DNA of 64,000 bases from Lysobacter changpingensis (lineage in GTDB: Bacteria; Pseudomonadota; Gammaproteobacteria; Xanthomonadales; Xanthomonadaceae), in assembly GCF_017308985.1 (NCBI RefSeq), contig NZ_JADWPE010000002.1:248001-312000 (forward strand), given 5' to 3'. Position 1 is the first letter of the stretch; every line of letters starts with the position of its first letter. Made by a program: the position numbers and the translations under genes. The notes under the pieces were generated by a model. The model did no database searches, was not told where the DNA came from, and was given only the letters and a program-made list of their open reading frames with translations. Below, piece after piece: positions 46,801 through 57,475 of the stretch.

Positions 46801-47386
46801 GATCGGCAACGACCTGAGCGCACTGGAGAAGATCTGGGAAAACCGCCCCGAACAACGCGGCGGCTGGCGCCAGGAAGTCGAGACGATCGTCGCCGGACTC
46901 GTCGTCGGCCTGCGCAAGAAGGGCGACAGCCAGATGTTCGTGCAGATCGAGGACGGTCGCGGTCGTCTGGAATGCGCGTTCTTCAATGAAAGTTACAGCG
47001 AGTACGCTCAGCTGCTGGTGCGCGATCGCCTGCTGGTGATCCAGGGCGGCCTGCGCGAGGACAGCTTCAGCGGCGGCTTCGCACTGCGCGCGTCGCGTTG
47101 CTGGAGTTTCGAGCAGATCTGCGAGAAGCACGCGCAACGGCTGATGCTGCGCCTGGACCTGCGCGAACCGGGCACGATGCAGCGCGTGGACGCGCTGTTG
47201 TCGTCGTTCCGCCCGGGCTCGACGCCGATCCGGATGGATTTGCTGGTGCGCCGCGGCGCCGCCGGCTCGCTCGACCTCAACGGCACGCAGTCGATCCGCG
47301 CCGACGCGGAGTTACCCTCGCGCCTGCGCGCGACGCCGGGGGTGCGGGCGGTGAAGCTGGCGCTTTCCAAGCCTTGGGCGAATTGA
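43808..47386 (+). CDS. dnaE: DNA polymerase III alpha subunit
   Basis: The 1192-residue replicative polymerase. The PHP domain starts at once (FVHLHLHSEYSLADSTIRIG). The catalytic palm has GRGSGAGSLVAWALGITDLD and the metal-binding Asp residues in PDFDIDFCMDRRDEV (about 398-400). The fingers, tau-binding and helix-hairpin-helix regions follow (GLGAVKGVGRGACEAIV), then a C-terminal OB-fold (VAGLVVGLRKKGDSQMFVQI). The length is typical. In relatives it closes the lpxB-rnhB-dnaE group; here a 4.6-kb accessory block separates it from rnhB. Confidence 0.98.
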   Translation: MSAVPFVHLHLHSEYSLADSTIRIGELVKRCVALSQPAVALTDLDNLFAAVKFYKAAEGAGIKPIIGADVGLADGNEAASRMTLLCRDRAGYLTLSRLLTRAWMEGHRTDGVALRPEWLREDNGGLFALAGRQSLAGRLAIGNRHELAEAWLMDWRGVFGERLHLELTRTGRDGEDAFNAFALHAAVARSMPVVASNDVRFIDAEGFDAHEARVCIASGRVLDDPKRPKDYSAEQFLKSSQDMQALFHDVPDAIDNAFSLAMRCNVEMKLGEYALPAFPVPSEHTIESWLRGSARDGLARRLEKNPLAPGKSREDYDARLEIELDVIIKMGFPGYFLIVADFINWAKDHDIPVGPGRGSGAGSLVAWALGITDLDPLPYDLLFERFLNPERVSMPDFDIDFCMDRRDEVIDYVARKYGRDRVSQIITYGTMAAKAVVRDSGRVLGHPYGFVDGIAKLIPNTLGISLDDALGESDAAKSDNTLASADLIQRYHAEEDVRDLLDLARSLEDLTRNAGKHAGGVVIAPSPLSDFCPLFAEHDGEGRGRNPVTQFDKDDVEAVGLVKFDFLGLRTLTIIDWAVKAINKRLADAAAKGIDAGPAMNHTFKNVATPQFDITALPLDDKLSYELFARGDTVAVFQFESRGMRELLKRARPDTFEDIIALAALFRPGPLGSGMDREWVDRKHGHTEVTYPHPLLEPVLSPTYGVIVYQEQVMQIAQVLAGYTLGGADMLRRAMGKKKPEEMAKERAKFEAGCKERGIDPKTSSPIFDLMEKFAEYGFNKSHSAAYALVAYQTAWLKVHYPAEFMAAVLSSDMDNTEKVTSFLDECRVMGLNVLPPDVDASAYMFEAKDAATIRYGLGAVKGVGRGACEAIVEARRAGEFADLLDFCKRVDSGKLNRRALEALTQAGALDKLGKNRASIMLQLPEVLKATDQLAKEREAGQVSLFGGFETAAPALHLDLPETDEWPLTQILHGERETLGHYLSGHPFDPYREEVRGLIGNDLSALEKIWENRPEQRGGWRQEVETIVAGLVVGLRKKGDSQMFVQIEDGRGRLECAFFNESYSEYAQLLVRDRLLVIQGGLREDSFSGGFALRASRCWSFEQICEKHAQRLMLRLDLREPGTMQRVDALLSSFRPGSTPIRMDLLVRRGAAGSLDLNGTQSIRADAELPSRLRATPGVRAVKLALSKPWAN

Positions 47387-47438
47387 TCGCTAGCGGGAAC
47401 GCGTGGTTTTGCCGGAACGCTTGAGCACCCGATATTGA

Positions 47439-47460
47439 GCCCCTCTCCCTCGGGAGAGGG
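47439..47460. terminator. Bidirectional terminator-like palindrome between dnaE and the GH31 gene
   Basis: CCCCTCTCCC and GGGAGAGGGG are separated by two bases, a 10-bp GC stem followed by TTGGGGT. It lies in the gap between convergent genes. The same CTCTCCC/GGGAGAG palindrome is familiar as an intergenic repeat in many Proteobacteria. It lacks a long T run. Confidence 0.6.
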
Positions 47461-47556
47461 GTTGGGGTCGGGACACGCGATGCAACGATGTGGCCGCGTG
47501 CGCTCGATGAAGCTTCGCAGCTCGTGTACGTGGCCTTCGCCGGACGTCGCAACCGC

Positions 47557-50013
47557 TCAGCGCAGAACCTCGACCGTCCAATCGCGCACCCCACCCCGCA
47601 CTTCCAGCGTGACCGTCTTCGCCGACGCGTCGTGCTTCCACCCCGCGATCGCCCTCCCATCCACGCGCACGGCAGACGGCCGCTGCGGCACGCCGAACAT
47701 CGTCACGCGCGTCGCACTCCACCAGGGCGTGAATCCGTCATGCGCGACCTGCGCGCTCACCGACGCGACCGCCGCCTCGGCCGAGCACGCATAGGTCACG
47801 CGAAGGAACTTCCCGTCGCGATACCCGAACGTCTCGCCATCGTCCTGGTACAACGCGCCCCGGCACTCCTCCGAACCCGCCTCCGGCAGATACACCTGCA
47901 ATTCCAGCGGCCCCGCCGGCACCTCGCCCGTATGCTGCACCAGCGCCTGCATGGGCACGATCGCGCCGGCACGCGCATACAGTGGCGTGCGCGACGGGCG
48001 CGGATCGATCCTCACCGGCTCCTTCGAAGCGACGAATCGCTGCGAGGTTCCGAACGCATACCACGCACCCGGCGGCAACGACACCGCATGCGCATCCAGC
48101 CGTTCGTCCACCACCGGCGCGACGAACAGATCGCCGCCGAACAGGAAATCGCGATCGTTGCTGTAGAACGCCTCCGCCTGCGGATAACGCAGGAACACCG
48201 GCCGCATGATCGGCATGCCGGTGCGCGCGTTCTCCTCGGCCGCGGTGTAGAGATACGGCATCAGGCGGTAACGAAGCTCGATCGCCTCGCGCCTCAGCAC
48301 TTCGTGTTGCGGGCCGTCGACCCATGCTTCGTGCGGGCGCGTGTCGGTGGCGGCGTGATTCCGGAACACCGGGTTGAACGCGCCCAGCTGGAACCATCGC
48401 GTCAGCAGGTCCGGCGGCGGCGAGCCGATGAAGCCGCCGACGTCGTCGCCAGCCAGCGCCATGCCCGACAACCCCAGGCTCAGCAGGTTCGGCGTGCTCT
48501 GCGCGAGGTGGTGCCAGCTCGCGGTGTTGTCGCCGGTCCACGTCGCCGCGTAACGCTGCGCGCCCGCATAGGCCGCGCGCGTGAGCACGAACGGCCGCCG
48601 CGCCGGCTGCAGTTCCAGCAACCCTTCGTAGGTGGCACGCGCATTCAACATGCCGTAGACGTTGTGGATCTCGCGATGCTCGCGCGTCGTGCCGTCGTCC
48701 ATGCGATGCGGCGTATCCAGCGGCATCGTGCCGCCGGGACCGTCGAACACCGCCGGCTCGTTCATGTCGTTCCAGTAGCCGGCGGCGCCCATCGCCGCAA
48801 AATCGCGATACAGCCCGCCCCACCAGCCGCGCACGCGCGACAGCGTGAAGTCCGGGAACACCGCGTCGCCCGGCCACACTTCGCCGACGTACAGCGAGCC
48901 GTCGGGATTGCGGATGAACGCGTCCGCGCGCAGTCCCGAATCGAACGCCGCGTAGCCGTTGCCCGGATCGTGCTTGATGTGCAGGTCGGTGATGAGCACC
49001 GTGCGCAGCCCTTCGCCACGCAGGTCGGCGATCATCCGCTCGAACCCGGGGAACTGCGCGCGATCGACGGTGAACGGCGCGTAGCCTTTCTGGTAGTCGA
49101 TATCGAGGTAGATCGCGTCCGCCGGAATGCGATGTTCGCGCAACTGCTTCGCGATTTCGCGCACCTTCGCTTCCGGGTTGTAGCTGTAGCGCGACTGCTG
49201 GAACCCCAGCGACCACAACGGCGGCAACGGCGTGCGGCCGGTCAGCGCGGTGTAGCGTTCGATCACCTGCGCCGGCTGCGGGCCGGCGATGAAGTAGTAA
49301 TCGAGCGCACCGCCTTCCGCGCCGAAGGACAGCACGCCGTCGGATTCCGTGCCAAAATCGAAGCTGCTGCGATGCGTGTTGTCGAAGAACACGCCATACG
49401 CGATGCCGCCGCGCAGGCCGATGAAGAACGGGATCGATTTGTACAGCGGATCGGTATGGCCCTGCCACGAATACGCATCGCGATTCCACATCGCGAACGC
49501 GCGGCCGCGACGGTCGAGCGGCCCGGCCTTGTCGCCCAGGCCGTAGTAATGCTCGTCCTCCGGCATCGATTTCCACACGCGCACGCGCGTGCCGTGTTCG
49601 CCGGGCAGCCAGGCCAGCGGCAGCGACGCTTCGTCGGCGAGGAGAGTGCGGCCGTTGCCATCGACGAAATCCACCCGCAGCGGCGAACGCTGCACGATCG
49701 CGGCGACGCCATCGCCGACGACGCGGACGGCGGCGCGGGTTTCGTCGATCCGCACGCGCACGGGCTCGGCACCCTGCACGACGGCCCAGGAGGGATCGGC
49801 GTCGAACGTGCCGTCCGGGGCGAGGCGGACGCGGAACACGCCGCCGGCATGGACCCTCACCTCCAGCCGCGCGGTGCCGCTGTGGACGACGACGCCGTCG
49901 GGGCGGCGCTCGACCCTGTCGGCATCGCCCAGGTGGCGCCAGCCGGCGGCGGCGGCCGGCCCGGCGACCGCGAATAGCAGTGCGGCGACGAGCGCCCAAT
50001 GCGTGGCCTTCAT
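47557..50013 (-). CDS. Secreted GH31 alpha-glucosidase/alpha-xylosidase family enzyme
   Basis: An 818-residue glycoside hydrolase family 31 protein. The signal peptide ([19 protein letters not shown]) predicts export. The N-terminal beta-sandwich (to about 250) contains [15 protein letters not shown]. The catalytic barrel has [15 protein letters not shown], the nucleophile Asp416 in GYWNDMNEP, and the acid/base Asp495 in [11 protein letters not shown]-terminal beta-domain follows. It should release alpha-linked glucose (or xylose) from oligosaccharides in the periplasm or outside; the exact specificity is unknown. It is convergent with dnaE and divergent from accA. Confidence 0.92.
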   Translation of the reverse strand: MKATHWALVAALLFAVAGPAAAAGWRHLGDADRVERRPDGVVVHSGTARLEVRVHAGGVFRVRLAPDGTFDADPSWAVVQGAEPVRVRIDETRAAVRVVGDGVAAIVQRSPLRVDFVDGNGRTLLADEASLPLAWLPGEHGTRVRVWKSMPEDEHYYGLGDKAGPLDRRGRAFAMWNRDAYSWQGHTDPLYKSIPFFIGLRGGIAYGVFFDNTHRSSFDFGTESDGVLSFGAEGGALDYYFIAGPQPAQVIERYTALTGRTPLPPLWSLGFQQSRYSYNPEAKVREIAKQLREHRIPADAIYLDIDYQKGYAPFTVDRAQFPGFERMIADLRGEGLRTVLITDLHIKHDPGNGYAAFDSGLRADAFIRNPDGSLYVGEVWPGDAVFPDFTLSRVRGWWGGLYRDFAAMGAAGYWNDMNEPAVFDGPGGTMPLDTPHRMDDGTTREHREIHNVYGMLNARATYEGLLELQPARRPFVLTRAAYAGAQRYAATWTGDNTASWHHLAQSTPNLLSLGLSGMALAGDDVGGFIGSPPPDLLTRWFQLGAFNPVFRNHAATDTRPHEAWVDGPQHEVLRREAIELRYRLMPYLYTAAEENARTGMPIMRPVFLRYPQAEAFYSNDRDFLFGGDLFVAPVVDERLDAHAVSLPPGAWYAFGTSQRFVASKEPVRIDPRPSRTPLYARAGAIVPMQALVQHTGEVPAGPLELQVYLPEAGSEECRGALYQDDGETFGYRDGKFLRVTYACSAEAAVASVSAQVAHDGFTPWWSATRVTMFGVPQRPSAVRVDGRAIAGWKHDASAKTVTLEVRGGVRDWTVEVLR

Positions 50014-50193
50014 CCCCTCTCCCCTCCGATGCCCAGCCCGGATTCAAGCACGCGGGTGGCGGGGCCGGTCCATGAAGTCGTTTTCAGTGGGCAGCGGTCG
50101 GCTTCTCCCGGAACTCCATACCAGCAACACACCTCTCGGTACGGTCACCCGGCCTCGGCTAGACTGTCCCACTTTCCGGCCACCGGCCCGAGC

Positions 50194-51153
<960 letters not shown>

Positions 51154-51167
51154 GGCTGGCTGTTGTG

Positions 51168-51240
51168 GTAGCCCGGGTAAGCGCAGCGCACCCGGGTTGG
51201 ACGTGACCGTCCCCGGGTGCGCTTCGCTTACCCGGGCTAC
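51168..51240. repeat. REP-like repeat, copy 5
   Basis: A forward unit (51168-51196) and an inverted unit (51212-51240) with a 15-base spacer, between the convergent accA and oxidoreductase genes. Confidence 0.88.
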
Positions 51241-51280
51241 GAAAGCAGCTTTCGGATCAAGCAAGCTGCCGGCGCGCGCT

Positions 51281-52342
51281 TCACCAGGCCCGCAAATACT
51301 GCTCCGGCCCATGCAGCTCGCCGGACAGCTCCTTCGCCGCACGCCGCGGGAAATACGGATCGCGCAAAAGCTCGCGTGCGATGAGCACGACGTCCGAGTC
51401 ACCTTCCTCGACGATCGCTTCGGCGTGATCCGACTTCGTGATCAACCCGACCGCCCCCGTCGCGATGCCCGCCTCACGCCGGATGCGCGACGCGAACGGC
51501 ACCTGGTAGCCCGGATGCAGCGGAATCTTCCCGCCCAGCGCGACGCCGCCGGTGGACACGTCGATCAGGTCGATGCCGCGCTGCTTCACGAGGCGCGCCA
51601 GTTCGACGCTTTCCTCGATATCCCAGCCGCCCTCGATCCAGTCCGTCGCCGACACGCGCAGCCACAGCGGCAGGCGCTCCGGCCACACCTTGCGCACGGC
51701 GTCGATCACTTCCAGCAGCAGGCGCGTGCGGTTCTCGAACGAACCGCCGTACTCGTCGGTGCGATGGTTCGACAACGGCGACAGGAACTGGTGCAGCAGA
51801 TAGCCGTGCGCCGCATGGATCTCGGCGATCTGGAATCCCGCTGCCTGCGCGCGCCACGCCGCACAGGCGAAATCGTCGACGACGTTGCGCAGCTCGCTGG
51901 TTTCCAGCGCGCGCGGATGCGGTGAGGTTTCGCTGAAGGCCACCGCGCTCGGCGCGACCGGCGTCCAGCCGCCGTCGTCCGGCGTGACCCCGATGCCGCC
52001 CAGCCACGGCGGCGCGACGCTTGCCTTGCGCCCGGCGTGCGCCAGCTGGATGCCCGGCACCGTGCCCTGGCACGCGACGAAGCGCGCGATGCGCGACCAG
52101 GCCTCGGCCTGGCGGTCGTTCCACAGGCCGGTGTCGGCCGGGGAAATGCGCCCTTCGGCCGAGACCGCGCTGGCCTCGGCGATGATCGCGCCCGCGCCGC
52201 CCACCGCGCGGCTGCCCAGGTGCACCAGGTGCCAGTCGTTGGGCACGCCGTCCACCGCGGAGTACTGGCACATCGGCGCCACCACCAGGCGATTGCGCAG
52301 GGTGAGCGAGCGCTGCTCGAACGGGGTGAAAAGCCGGGACAC
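51281..52342 (-). CDS. Old-yellow-enzyme family NADH:flavin oxidoreductase
   Basis: A 353-residue FMN-binding barrel enzyme that reduces activated C=C bonds (enones, possibly nitro compounds) with NAD(P)H. The start is GTG at 52342 (VSRLFTPFEQRSLTLRNRL), six bases after AGGAG; the frame is open upstream but non-coding. Motifs include NRLVVAPMCQYSAVDG, IQLAHAGRKAS, EIHAAHGYLLHQFLSP, NHRTDEYGGSFENRTR and the phosphate-binding region near DSDVVLIARELLRDPY. The sequence fits the YqjM-like (thermophilic-like) OYE branch. It is divergent from tilS. Confidence 0.93.
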   Translation of the reverse strand: MSRLFTPFEQRSLTLRNRLVVAPMCQYSAVDGVPNDWHLVHLGSRAVGGAGAIIAEASAVSAEGRISPADTGLWNDRQAEAWSRIARFVACQGTVPGIQLAHAGRKASVAPPWLGGIGVTPDDGGWTPVAPSAVAFSETSPHPRALETSELRNVVDDFACAAWRAQAAGFQIAEIHAAHGYLLHQFLSPLSNHRTDEYGGSFENRTRLLLEVIDAVRKVWPERLPLWLRVSATDWIEGGWDIEESVELARLVKQRGIDLIDVSTGGVALGGKIPLHPGYQVPFASRIRREAGIATGAVGLITKSDHAEAIVEEGDSDVVLIARELLRDPYFPRRAAKELSGELHGPEQYLRAW

Positions 52343-52457
52343 GGGCAACTCCTGTGAAGACCAATGCGGGGGATGGAGGAATGGTGCGTCCGCGACGCGG
52401 GCGATGCAGCCCCCATCGATGGGTTGCTGCATTCCACGACCGTGGCACCATCGCGCG

Positions 52458-53777
52458 ATGCCCGCCCCGCTCGCCACCGCCCTGCACGACCGCCCGGCGG
52501 CGCCCGTCTGCGTGGGTTACAGCGGCGGCCTCGATTCCACGGTGCTGCTGCATCTGCTGGCGGGCACCGGGGCGCTGGACCGGCTGCGCGCGATCCACGT
52601 CCACCACGGCCTGCACGCCGACGCCGACCGCTGGACCGCTCATTGCGAGCGCACCTGCGAAGCGCTTGGCGTTCGGCTCACGGTCATCCGCGTGAACGTC
52701 GCGATGCGCGGCGACGGCCCGGAAGCCGCCGCGCGCGCGGCGCGCCACGACGCGTTCGCACGCGCGCTCGCGCCGGGTGAAGTGCTGGTGCTGGCGCACC
52801 ATCGCGACGATCAGGCCGAAACCTTCCTGCTGCGCGCCCTTCGCGCGTCCGGGCCGGACGGGCTCGCGGCGATGCGACGCTGGCGTGCGTTCGGGCCCGG
52901 GCATCTGTGGCGACCACTGCTCGAGGTCGACCGCGACGCGCTGCTCGCGTACGCACGGGCGCATGCGCTCTCGTGGATCGACGATCCCAGCAACGCCGAC
53001 ACCGCGTTCGATCGCAATTTCCTGCGTCAACGGGTGATGCCCCTGCTGCGCGAACGCTGGCCGCACGCCTCCGATGCGCTGGCGCGTTCGGCGATGCTGT
53101 GCGGGCAGGCCGACGCGCTGCTCGACGACGGCGATGCGCAGGCGTTCGCCGACGCAGCCACCGCCGATCCGCACTGCCTCTCGCGCACGCGCCTGCTCGC
53201 GCTGCCACCGGCGCGGCGTGCGCGCGTGCTGCGTCGGTGGATCGACACGCTCGCCCTGCCTCCGTTGCCGGGCAACGGTATCGAACGCGTCGAACGCGAG
53301 ATCCTCGCCGCACGCGACGATGCCGATCCCGTCTTCCACTGGCATGGCGCCGTGCTGCGCGCGTGGCGCGACCTGCTGCATGCCGACGTGGCACGTCCGC
53401 CGCTGCCGGAGGAGTGGCAGATCGAATGGGACGGACGCGCGCCGCTCGCGCTTCCCGGCGGCGACGTGCTGATGCTGGAAGGGGCGACCGGATTCGACAC
53501 CCCGCTGCGGGTGCACACCCGCCAGGGCGGCGAACGGCTGGTGCGCCCCGGCCGCACGCATTCGCACGCGCTCAAGCACGTGCTGCAGGAGCTCGGCGTG
53601 CCGCCGTGGGAGCGGGAGCGCCTGCCGCTGCTGGGCGATCCGGACGGCGAACTGCTCGCCGCCGGCGACCTCGTCCATTCGGCCCGTTTCGACATCTGGC
53701 TGCGCGAACGCGGCGCGCGGCTCACCTGGCGCCGCGAAGACGCGACGCACGCCGCAACCGCCGTGGCCGGCAATTGA
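52458..53777 (+). CDS. tilS: tRNA(Ile)-lysidine synthetase
   Basis: A 439-residue enzyme that converts C34 of the CAU-anticodon tRNA-Ile to lysidine so that it reads AUA. The PP-loop SGGLDST (22-28) and downstream [32 protein letters not shown] and [19 protein letters not shown] are characteristic. The C-terminal TilS-type substrate-binding domain ([15 protein letters not shown]) is present. It starts 115 bases from the divergent oxidoreductase start and is followed by xseB after 31 bases. Confidence 0.96.
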   Translation: MPAPLATALHDRPAAPVCVGYSGGLDSTVLLHLLAGTGALDRLRAIHVHHGLHADADRWTAHCERTCEALGVRLTVIRVNVAMRGDGPEAAARAARHDAFARALAPGEVLVLAHHRDDQAETFLLRALRASGPDGLAAMRRWRAFGPGHLWRPLLEVDRDALLAYARAHALSWIDDPSNADTAFDRNFLRQRVMPLLRERWPHASDALARSAMLCGQADALLDDGDAQAFADAATADPHCLSRTRLLALPPARRARVLRRWIDTLALPPLPGNGIERVEREILAARDDADPVFHWHGAVLRAWRDLLHADVARPPLPEEWQIEWDGRAPLALPGGDVLMLEGATGFDTPLRVHTRQGGERLVRPGRTHSHALKHVLQELGVPPWERERLPLLGDPDGELLAAGDLVHSARFDIWLRERGARLTWRREDATHAATAVAGN

Positions 53778-53808
53778 CCCTCGCCGGGGCGGGTCGCACA
53801 CTTCCCGC

Positions 53809-54108
53809 ATGGCACGCACACCCGCCCAAGACGACACGCCGTCCACCTCGCCCGTCAGCGATTTCGAGCAGTCCCTGGACGCGCTCGAGCAGCTGGTCGA
53901 GAAGATGGAACACGGCGAGATGAGCCTGGAAGACTCGCTGGCCGCGTACGAACGCGGCGTCGGCCTGTACCGCCGCTGCCAGAGCGCGCTGGAGGAAGCC
54001 GAACTGCGCGTGCGCCTGCTCAGCGATCCGCAGAATCCGGCGTCCGGAGAACCGTTCTCCGCGCCCCCGCCGCAGGATGCCGGCTCGTCGAACCGCGGCG
54101 ATGTCTGA
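53809..54108 (+). CDS. xseB: Exodeoxyribonuclease VII small subunit
   Basis: A 99-residue partner of XseA in the single-strand exonuclease VII. The conserved helical hairpin is clear ([39 protein letters not shown]). The N- and C-terminal tails are Pro/Ser-rich and poorly conserved. The stop overlaps the ispA start by eight bases (ATGTCTGA), as in many Proteobacteria where xseB and ispA are coupled. The large-subunit gene is not in the window. Confidence 0.95.
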   Translation: MARTPAQDDTPSTSPVSDFEQSLDALEQLVEKMEHGEMSLEDSLAAYERGVGLYRRCQSALEEAELRVRLLSDPQNPASGEPFSAPPPQDAGSSNRGDV

Positions 54109-54976
54109 CCTCGCGCGCTGGCGCGAACGCGCCGACGCCGCGCTGCAACGCGCCCTCCCCGACCCGCATTCGCCGCCGCAACGCCTGCACGCGGCGATGC
54201 GGCATGCGGTGCTGCTCGGCGGCAAGCGCATGCGCCCGCTGCTGGTGTACGCGGCCGGTTCCGCACTCGGCGCGGACGCCGACGTGCTGGACGCGCCGGC
54301 GGTGGCGGTCGAGCTGATCCACGCCTATTCGCTGGTGCACGACGACCTGCCCGCGATGGACGACGACGCGCTGCGCCGCGGCCAGCCGACGGTGCACATC
54401 GCCTTCGACGAAGCCACGGCGGTGCTCGCCGGCGATGCGCTGCAATCGCTGGCCTTCGAAGTGCTCGCCGATGCGGACGTCGCCGCGACCACGCGCGTGG
54501 AACTGCTGCGCACGCTGGCGACGGCGTCCGGCGCTGCCGGCATGTGCGGCGGCCAGGCGCTGGATCTTGCCGCGACGGGGAACGGCGGTTCGCTGTCGGT
54601 GCAGGCGCTGGAGCGCCTGCATTCGCTCAAGACCGGTGCACTGATCCGCGCGGCGGTGCGCATGGGCGCGCTGTGCGGCGGCGCTCGCGCCGATGAACTC
54701 GATGCCCTCGACCGCTATGCGGCGGCGCTCGGCCTGGCCTTCCAGGTGCGCGATGACATCCTCGACATCGAAGGCGACAGCGCCACCCTTGGCAAGACCG
54801 CCGGCAAGGACGTCGCGCAGGACAAGGCGACGTTCCCGGCGCTGATCGGCCTGGACGCGTCGCGTGCGCGGCTGGAAGAGCTGCGTCGCGGGATGGATGA
54901 AGCGCTGTCTTCGTTCGGGGAACGCACGAATGCGCTGGCGGCGCTGGGGCGGATGGCGATCGAACGGGATCGTTGA
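54101..54976 (+). CDS. ispA: Farnesyl diphosphate synthase
   Basis: A 291-residue trans-prenyltransferase making farnesyl diphosphate from IPP and DMAPP. The start at 54101 ([15 protein letters not shown]) overlaps xseB. The first Asp-rich motif is in [12 protein letters not shown] and the second in [26 protein letters not shown] is the IPP-binding region. It provides substrate for UppS. In E. coli dxs follows; here a REP-like element and an unrelated convergent gene follow. Confidence 0.96.
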   Translation: MSDLARWRERADAALQRALPDPHSPPQRLHAAMRHAVLLGGKRMRPLLVYAAGSALGADADVLDAPAVAVELIHAYSLVHDDLPAMDDDALRRGQPTVHIAFDEATAVLAGDALQSLAFEVLADADVAATTRVELLRTLATASGAAGMCGGQALDLAATGNGGSLSVQALERLHSLKTGALIRAAVRMGALCGGARADELDALDRYAAALGLAFQVRDDILDIEGDSATLGKTAGKDVAQDKATFPALIGLDASRARLEELRRGMDEALSSFGERTNALAALGRMAIERDR

Positions 54977-55051
54977 GGTCTGCTGCGCTTGCGTTGCGGC
55001 GGCAGCGATGGCGTCCGCGTTGGTGCTGCTGACGGCGTCGCCGTTGCTGTT

Positions 55052-55127
55052 GTAGGCCGGGTAAGCGAAGCGCACCCGGGGCGCGACCCCTTCTCCAAAC
55101 CCGGGTGCGCTTCGCTTACCCGGCCAC
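55052..55127. repeat. REP-like repeat, copy 6
   Basis: A forward unit (55052-55080) and an inverted unit (55099-55127). The outer ends read GTAGGCCGGG and CCCGGCCAC, a matched variant of the usual GTAGCCCGGG. It lies downstream of ispA in a convergent gap. Confidence 0.85.
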
Positions 55128-55344
55128 AAGAGCAAGCATCGCCTTCCGGAGAAGATCGTCATCCCGACGACGGGGATCCAGGCCACGTAACGCACGGGCA
55201 CTCCCGCATCGGTGAACCACGTTCACCGCCATCCCGTCGAAGGCCTGGATGACGGGCAACAGCAACAGCAAAATGGCTTCCGGCTTTCGCTGGAATGACG
55301 GTGAGCCGGGGAACCGTCAATGGAGTGCCCGTGGTTACCCAAGA
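55128..55344. other. Non-coding gap with a degenerate dispersed repeat
   Basis: No supported gene. Segments such as CGTCATCCCGACGACGGGGA (55159-55178) and GGCTTCCGGCTTTCGCTGGA followed by ATGACG (about 55276-55302) resemble the GTCATTCC...GGAATGAC class of intergenic repeats. GAACCACGTTCAC near 55214 is a small palindrome. Confidence 0.4.
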
Positions 55345-55371
55345 CAAAACGCCCGCTCAAAGAGCGGGCGT
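55345..55371 (-). terminator. Intrinsic terminator of the DUF4870 gene
   Basis: On the minus strand ACGCCCGCTC, loop TTT, GAGCGGGCGT form a 10-bp stem followed by TTTTGTC. It lies 30 bases past the stop at 55401. Confidence 0.88.
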
Positions 55372-55400
55372 CCTGCATCGCGAAGACCTCAAGGCGGGCG

Positions 55401-55841
55401 CTACTTCACCAGCCGCAGCGCGAACGGATACCGGTACGTCACCCCATCGTTCGCCTTGATCGCGGCGATGATCGTGAACACCAGCCACGCGATGCCGATG
55501 ACGAACCACGCCGGGATCGCGATCAGCAATCCGATGCCCAGCGTCACGAACACCAGCACCCACAGCGCGAAGAACACGATCGCCACGGTGATGTTGAAGT
55601 TCAGCGCTTCCTTCGCCTGATCGTCGACGAAGGGCATCGTGTCCTTCTTGACCAGCCAGATGATCAGCGGGCCGAGGAACGTGCCCCAGCCGCCGACGCC
55701 GGAGGTCAGGACCGCGCCGGCGATCGCCGACAGGTGCGCGAACATGGCCCACTGGCGCTGGTCGGCGGCCACGCCGCTCGGATGGCCCGGCGGCGGCGGG
55801 GGTGCGGAGGACTGGCTCGGGTCGATCGGGTTCTCGCTCAT
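55401..55841 (-). CDS. DUF4870 (Tic20-like) small membrane protein
   Basis: A 146-residue protein of unknown function. The start at 55841 (MSENPIDPSQSS) has GGGAG upstream; the longer frame is not supported. After a Pro/Ser-rich soluble head come a conserved WAMFAHLSAIAG helix, a GPLIIWLVKKD membrane segment, FVDDQAKEALNFNIT, and further hydrophobic helices. This pattern is typical of DUF4870. The gene stands alone, with its own terminator, and is preceded on the same strand by pmbA (94-base gap). Confidence 0.85.
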   Translation of the reverse strand: MSENPIDPSQSSAPPPPPGHPSGVAADQRQWAMFAHLSAIAGAVLTSGVGGWGTFLGPLIIWLVKKDTMPFVDDQAKEALNFNITVAIVFFALWVLVFVTLGIGLLIAIPAWFVIGIAWLVFTIIAAIKANDGVTYRYPFALRLVK

Positions 55842-55935
55842 GGCCTGGCTCCCAGGGGTTTCCTGAATGGACCAGGCCACTTTCCGCCGAGCCGTCGAGC
55901 AGGTCAAGCAAACCTGCGCAACAGCACCAAACCGA

Positions 55936-57330
55936 TCAATCGTCCGATTCGGACTCGCCCGCCACGGTCATGCGGCCGATCAGGATCGAGCCGGTACGCA
56001 CGTGCGAACGCGGGTCCACGTCGGTGCCGACCGCCTCGATCGCCGCGAACATCGACCGGAGATTGCCGGCGACGGTGATGCCGTCGACCGGGTACTGGAT
56101 CTGGCCGCCCTCGATCCAGAACCCCGCCGCGCCGCGCGAATAATCGCCGGTGACGTTGTTGACGCCCTGCCCCATCAGCTCGGTGACCAGCAGGCCGCGA
56201 CCCATGCCGCGCAGCATCGACTCGAAGTCGCCGGCGTTCGCGGCGACCTGCAGGTTGTGCACGCCGCCGGCGTTGGCGGTGGTCTGCAGTCCGAGCTTGC
56301 GCGCGGAATAGCTGCCCAGGATGTACCGCTGCAGCACGCCGTCCTTCACCAGCGGCGATTCGCGCGTGGCCACGCCTTCGGCGTCGAACGACGCGGAACG
56401 GAAGCCGCGCGGCAGGAACGGCAGTTCCTCGATGCCGAACCAGTCCGGGAACAGCGTCTGCCCGGCGCTGTCGACGAGGAAGCTCGCGCGGCGGTACAGC
56501 GCGCCGCCGGACACCGCGCCGAGCAGATGGCCGATCAGCGAACGCGCCATCTCGGCCGAATACAGCACCGGGTAGTCTCCGGTCGGAATCTGCCGCGGCG
56601 CCAGGCGCGAAGCCGCACGCGCGGCGGCCTTGCGGCCGATGCTCGCGGCCGGCTCCAGGTCGTCGGCCGACAGGCCGATGCTGTACCAGCCGTCGCGCTG
56701 CATCGCGTCGCCACGGCCGGCGATCAGCGCGCAGCCCAGGCTGTGCTGGGTGCTGCGCTCGCGGCCGATGAAACCGTGCGAATTGGCGTAGACGCTGATG
56801 CTTTCGCCGGTGCCGAGCGAGGCGCCGTCGGAGTTGCCGATGCGCGAATCCGAATCGCGGCCCGCCTGTTCGCAGGCCAGCGCGAGGTCCAGCGCACGGT
56901 CGGCGTCGATCGGCCACGGATGCCAGGAGTCGAATTCGCGCAGGTCCGTCGCCATCAGTGCGGCCTCGGCGAGACCGGCGGCGGCATCGTCCTCGGTGTG
57001 GCGGGCGATCGCGCAGGCCTGCTCGACCGTGGCGTCGAGGCTTTCCTCGCGCAGGTCGGCGGTGCTCGCGCTGCCCTTGCGCTGGCCGAAATAGACGGTG
57101 ACGGAGATGCCGCGGTCGCGAGTGGACTCGACGGTCTCCACCTCGCCCATGCGGACGTTGACGTTGAGGCCCGACTCCTCCGAGCACGACACCTCGGCCT
57201 GCGTGGCGCCGCGCGCGCGGGCGCGCTCGAGCAGGCGTTGCGAGAGGTCCGCCAGCGCGTCCAGGCGCGCGTGGCTGTCGCCAAGGGAGGCGGCGTAGGC
57301 GGGGAGGTTCGGGGCGGCGATCTGGCTCAC
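55936..57330 (-). CDS. pmbA: TldE/PmbA metalloprotease-family subunit
   Basis: A 464-residue partner of TldD. The TldD/TldE heterodimer trims modified peptides such as microcin precursors and the CcdA antitoxin in E. coli. The sequence has the PmbA pattern (LLERARARGATQAEVSCSEE; VTVYFGQRKGSASTADL; DYSRGAAGFWIEGGQIQYPV). It lacks the HExxxH zinc motif, as expected for TldE. The partner tldD is only about 0.9 kb away, on the same strand but beyond yjgA. In E. coli the two are far apart. Confidence 0.95.
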   Translation of the reverse strand: MSQIAAPNLPAYAASLGDSHARLDALADLSQRLLERARARGATQAEVSCSEESGLNVNVRMGEVETVESTRDRGISVTVYFGQRKGSASTADLREESLDATVEQACAIARHTEDDAAAGLAEAALMATDLREFDSWHPWPIDADRALDLALACEQAGRDSDSRIGNSDGASLGTGESISVYANSHGFIGRERSTQHSLGCALIAGRGDAMQRDGWYSIGLSADDLEPAASIGRKAAARAASRLAPRQIPTGDYPVLYSAEMARSLIGHLLGAVSGGALYRRASFLVDSAGQTLFPDWFGIEELPFLPRGFRSASFDAEGVATRESPLVKDGVLQRYILGSYSARKLGLQTTANAGGVHNLQVAANAGDFESMLRGMGRGLLVTELMGQGVNNVTGDYSRGAAGFWIEGGQIQYPVDGITVAGNLRSMFAAIEAVGTDVDPRSHVRTGSILIGRMTVAGESESDD

Positions 57331-57475
57331 TGTCGTTCCTTGGGAATGCTTTCTTGACGCGGATCCATACGGATGAATGCGGATAATGCGGGAGCGGGAT
57401 GGCGGTTCAAACGTGCTTTATGCGCGGGCATCCGCGAAAATCCGCGTCCGATCTTTTGTTTGCGGCAGGTGCGCC

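Noticed and set aside
49999-50193. Longer start for accA
   Set aside because: The added 65 residues resemble no AccA N-terminus and overlap the upstream region of the GH31 gene; the start at 50194 gives the exact family length.
55345-55371. REP-like element
   Set aside because: The stem sequence differs from the REP units and has a T run in the direction of the adjacent gene, so it is an ordinary terminator.
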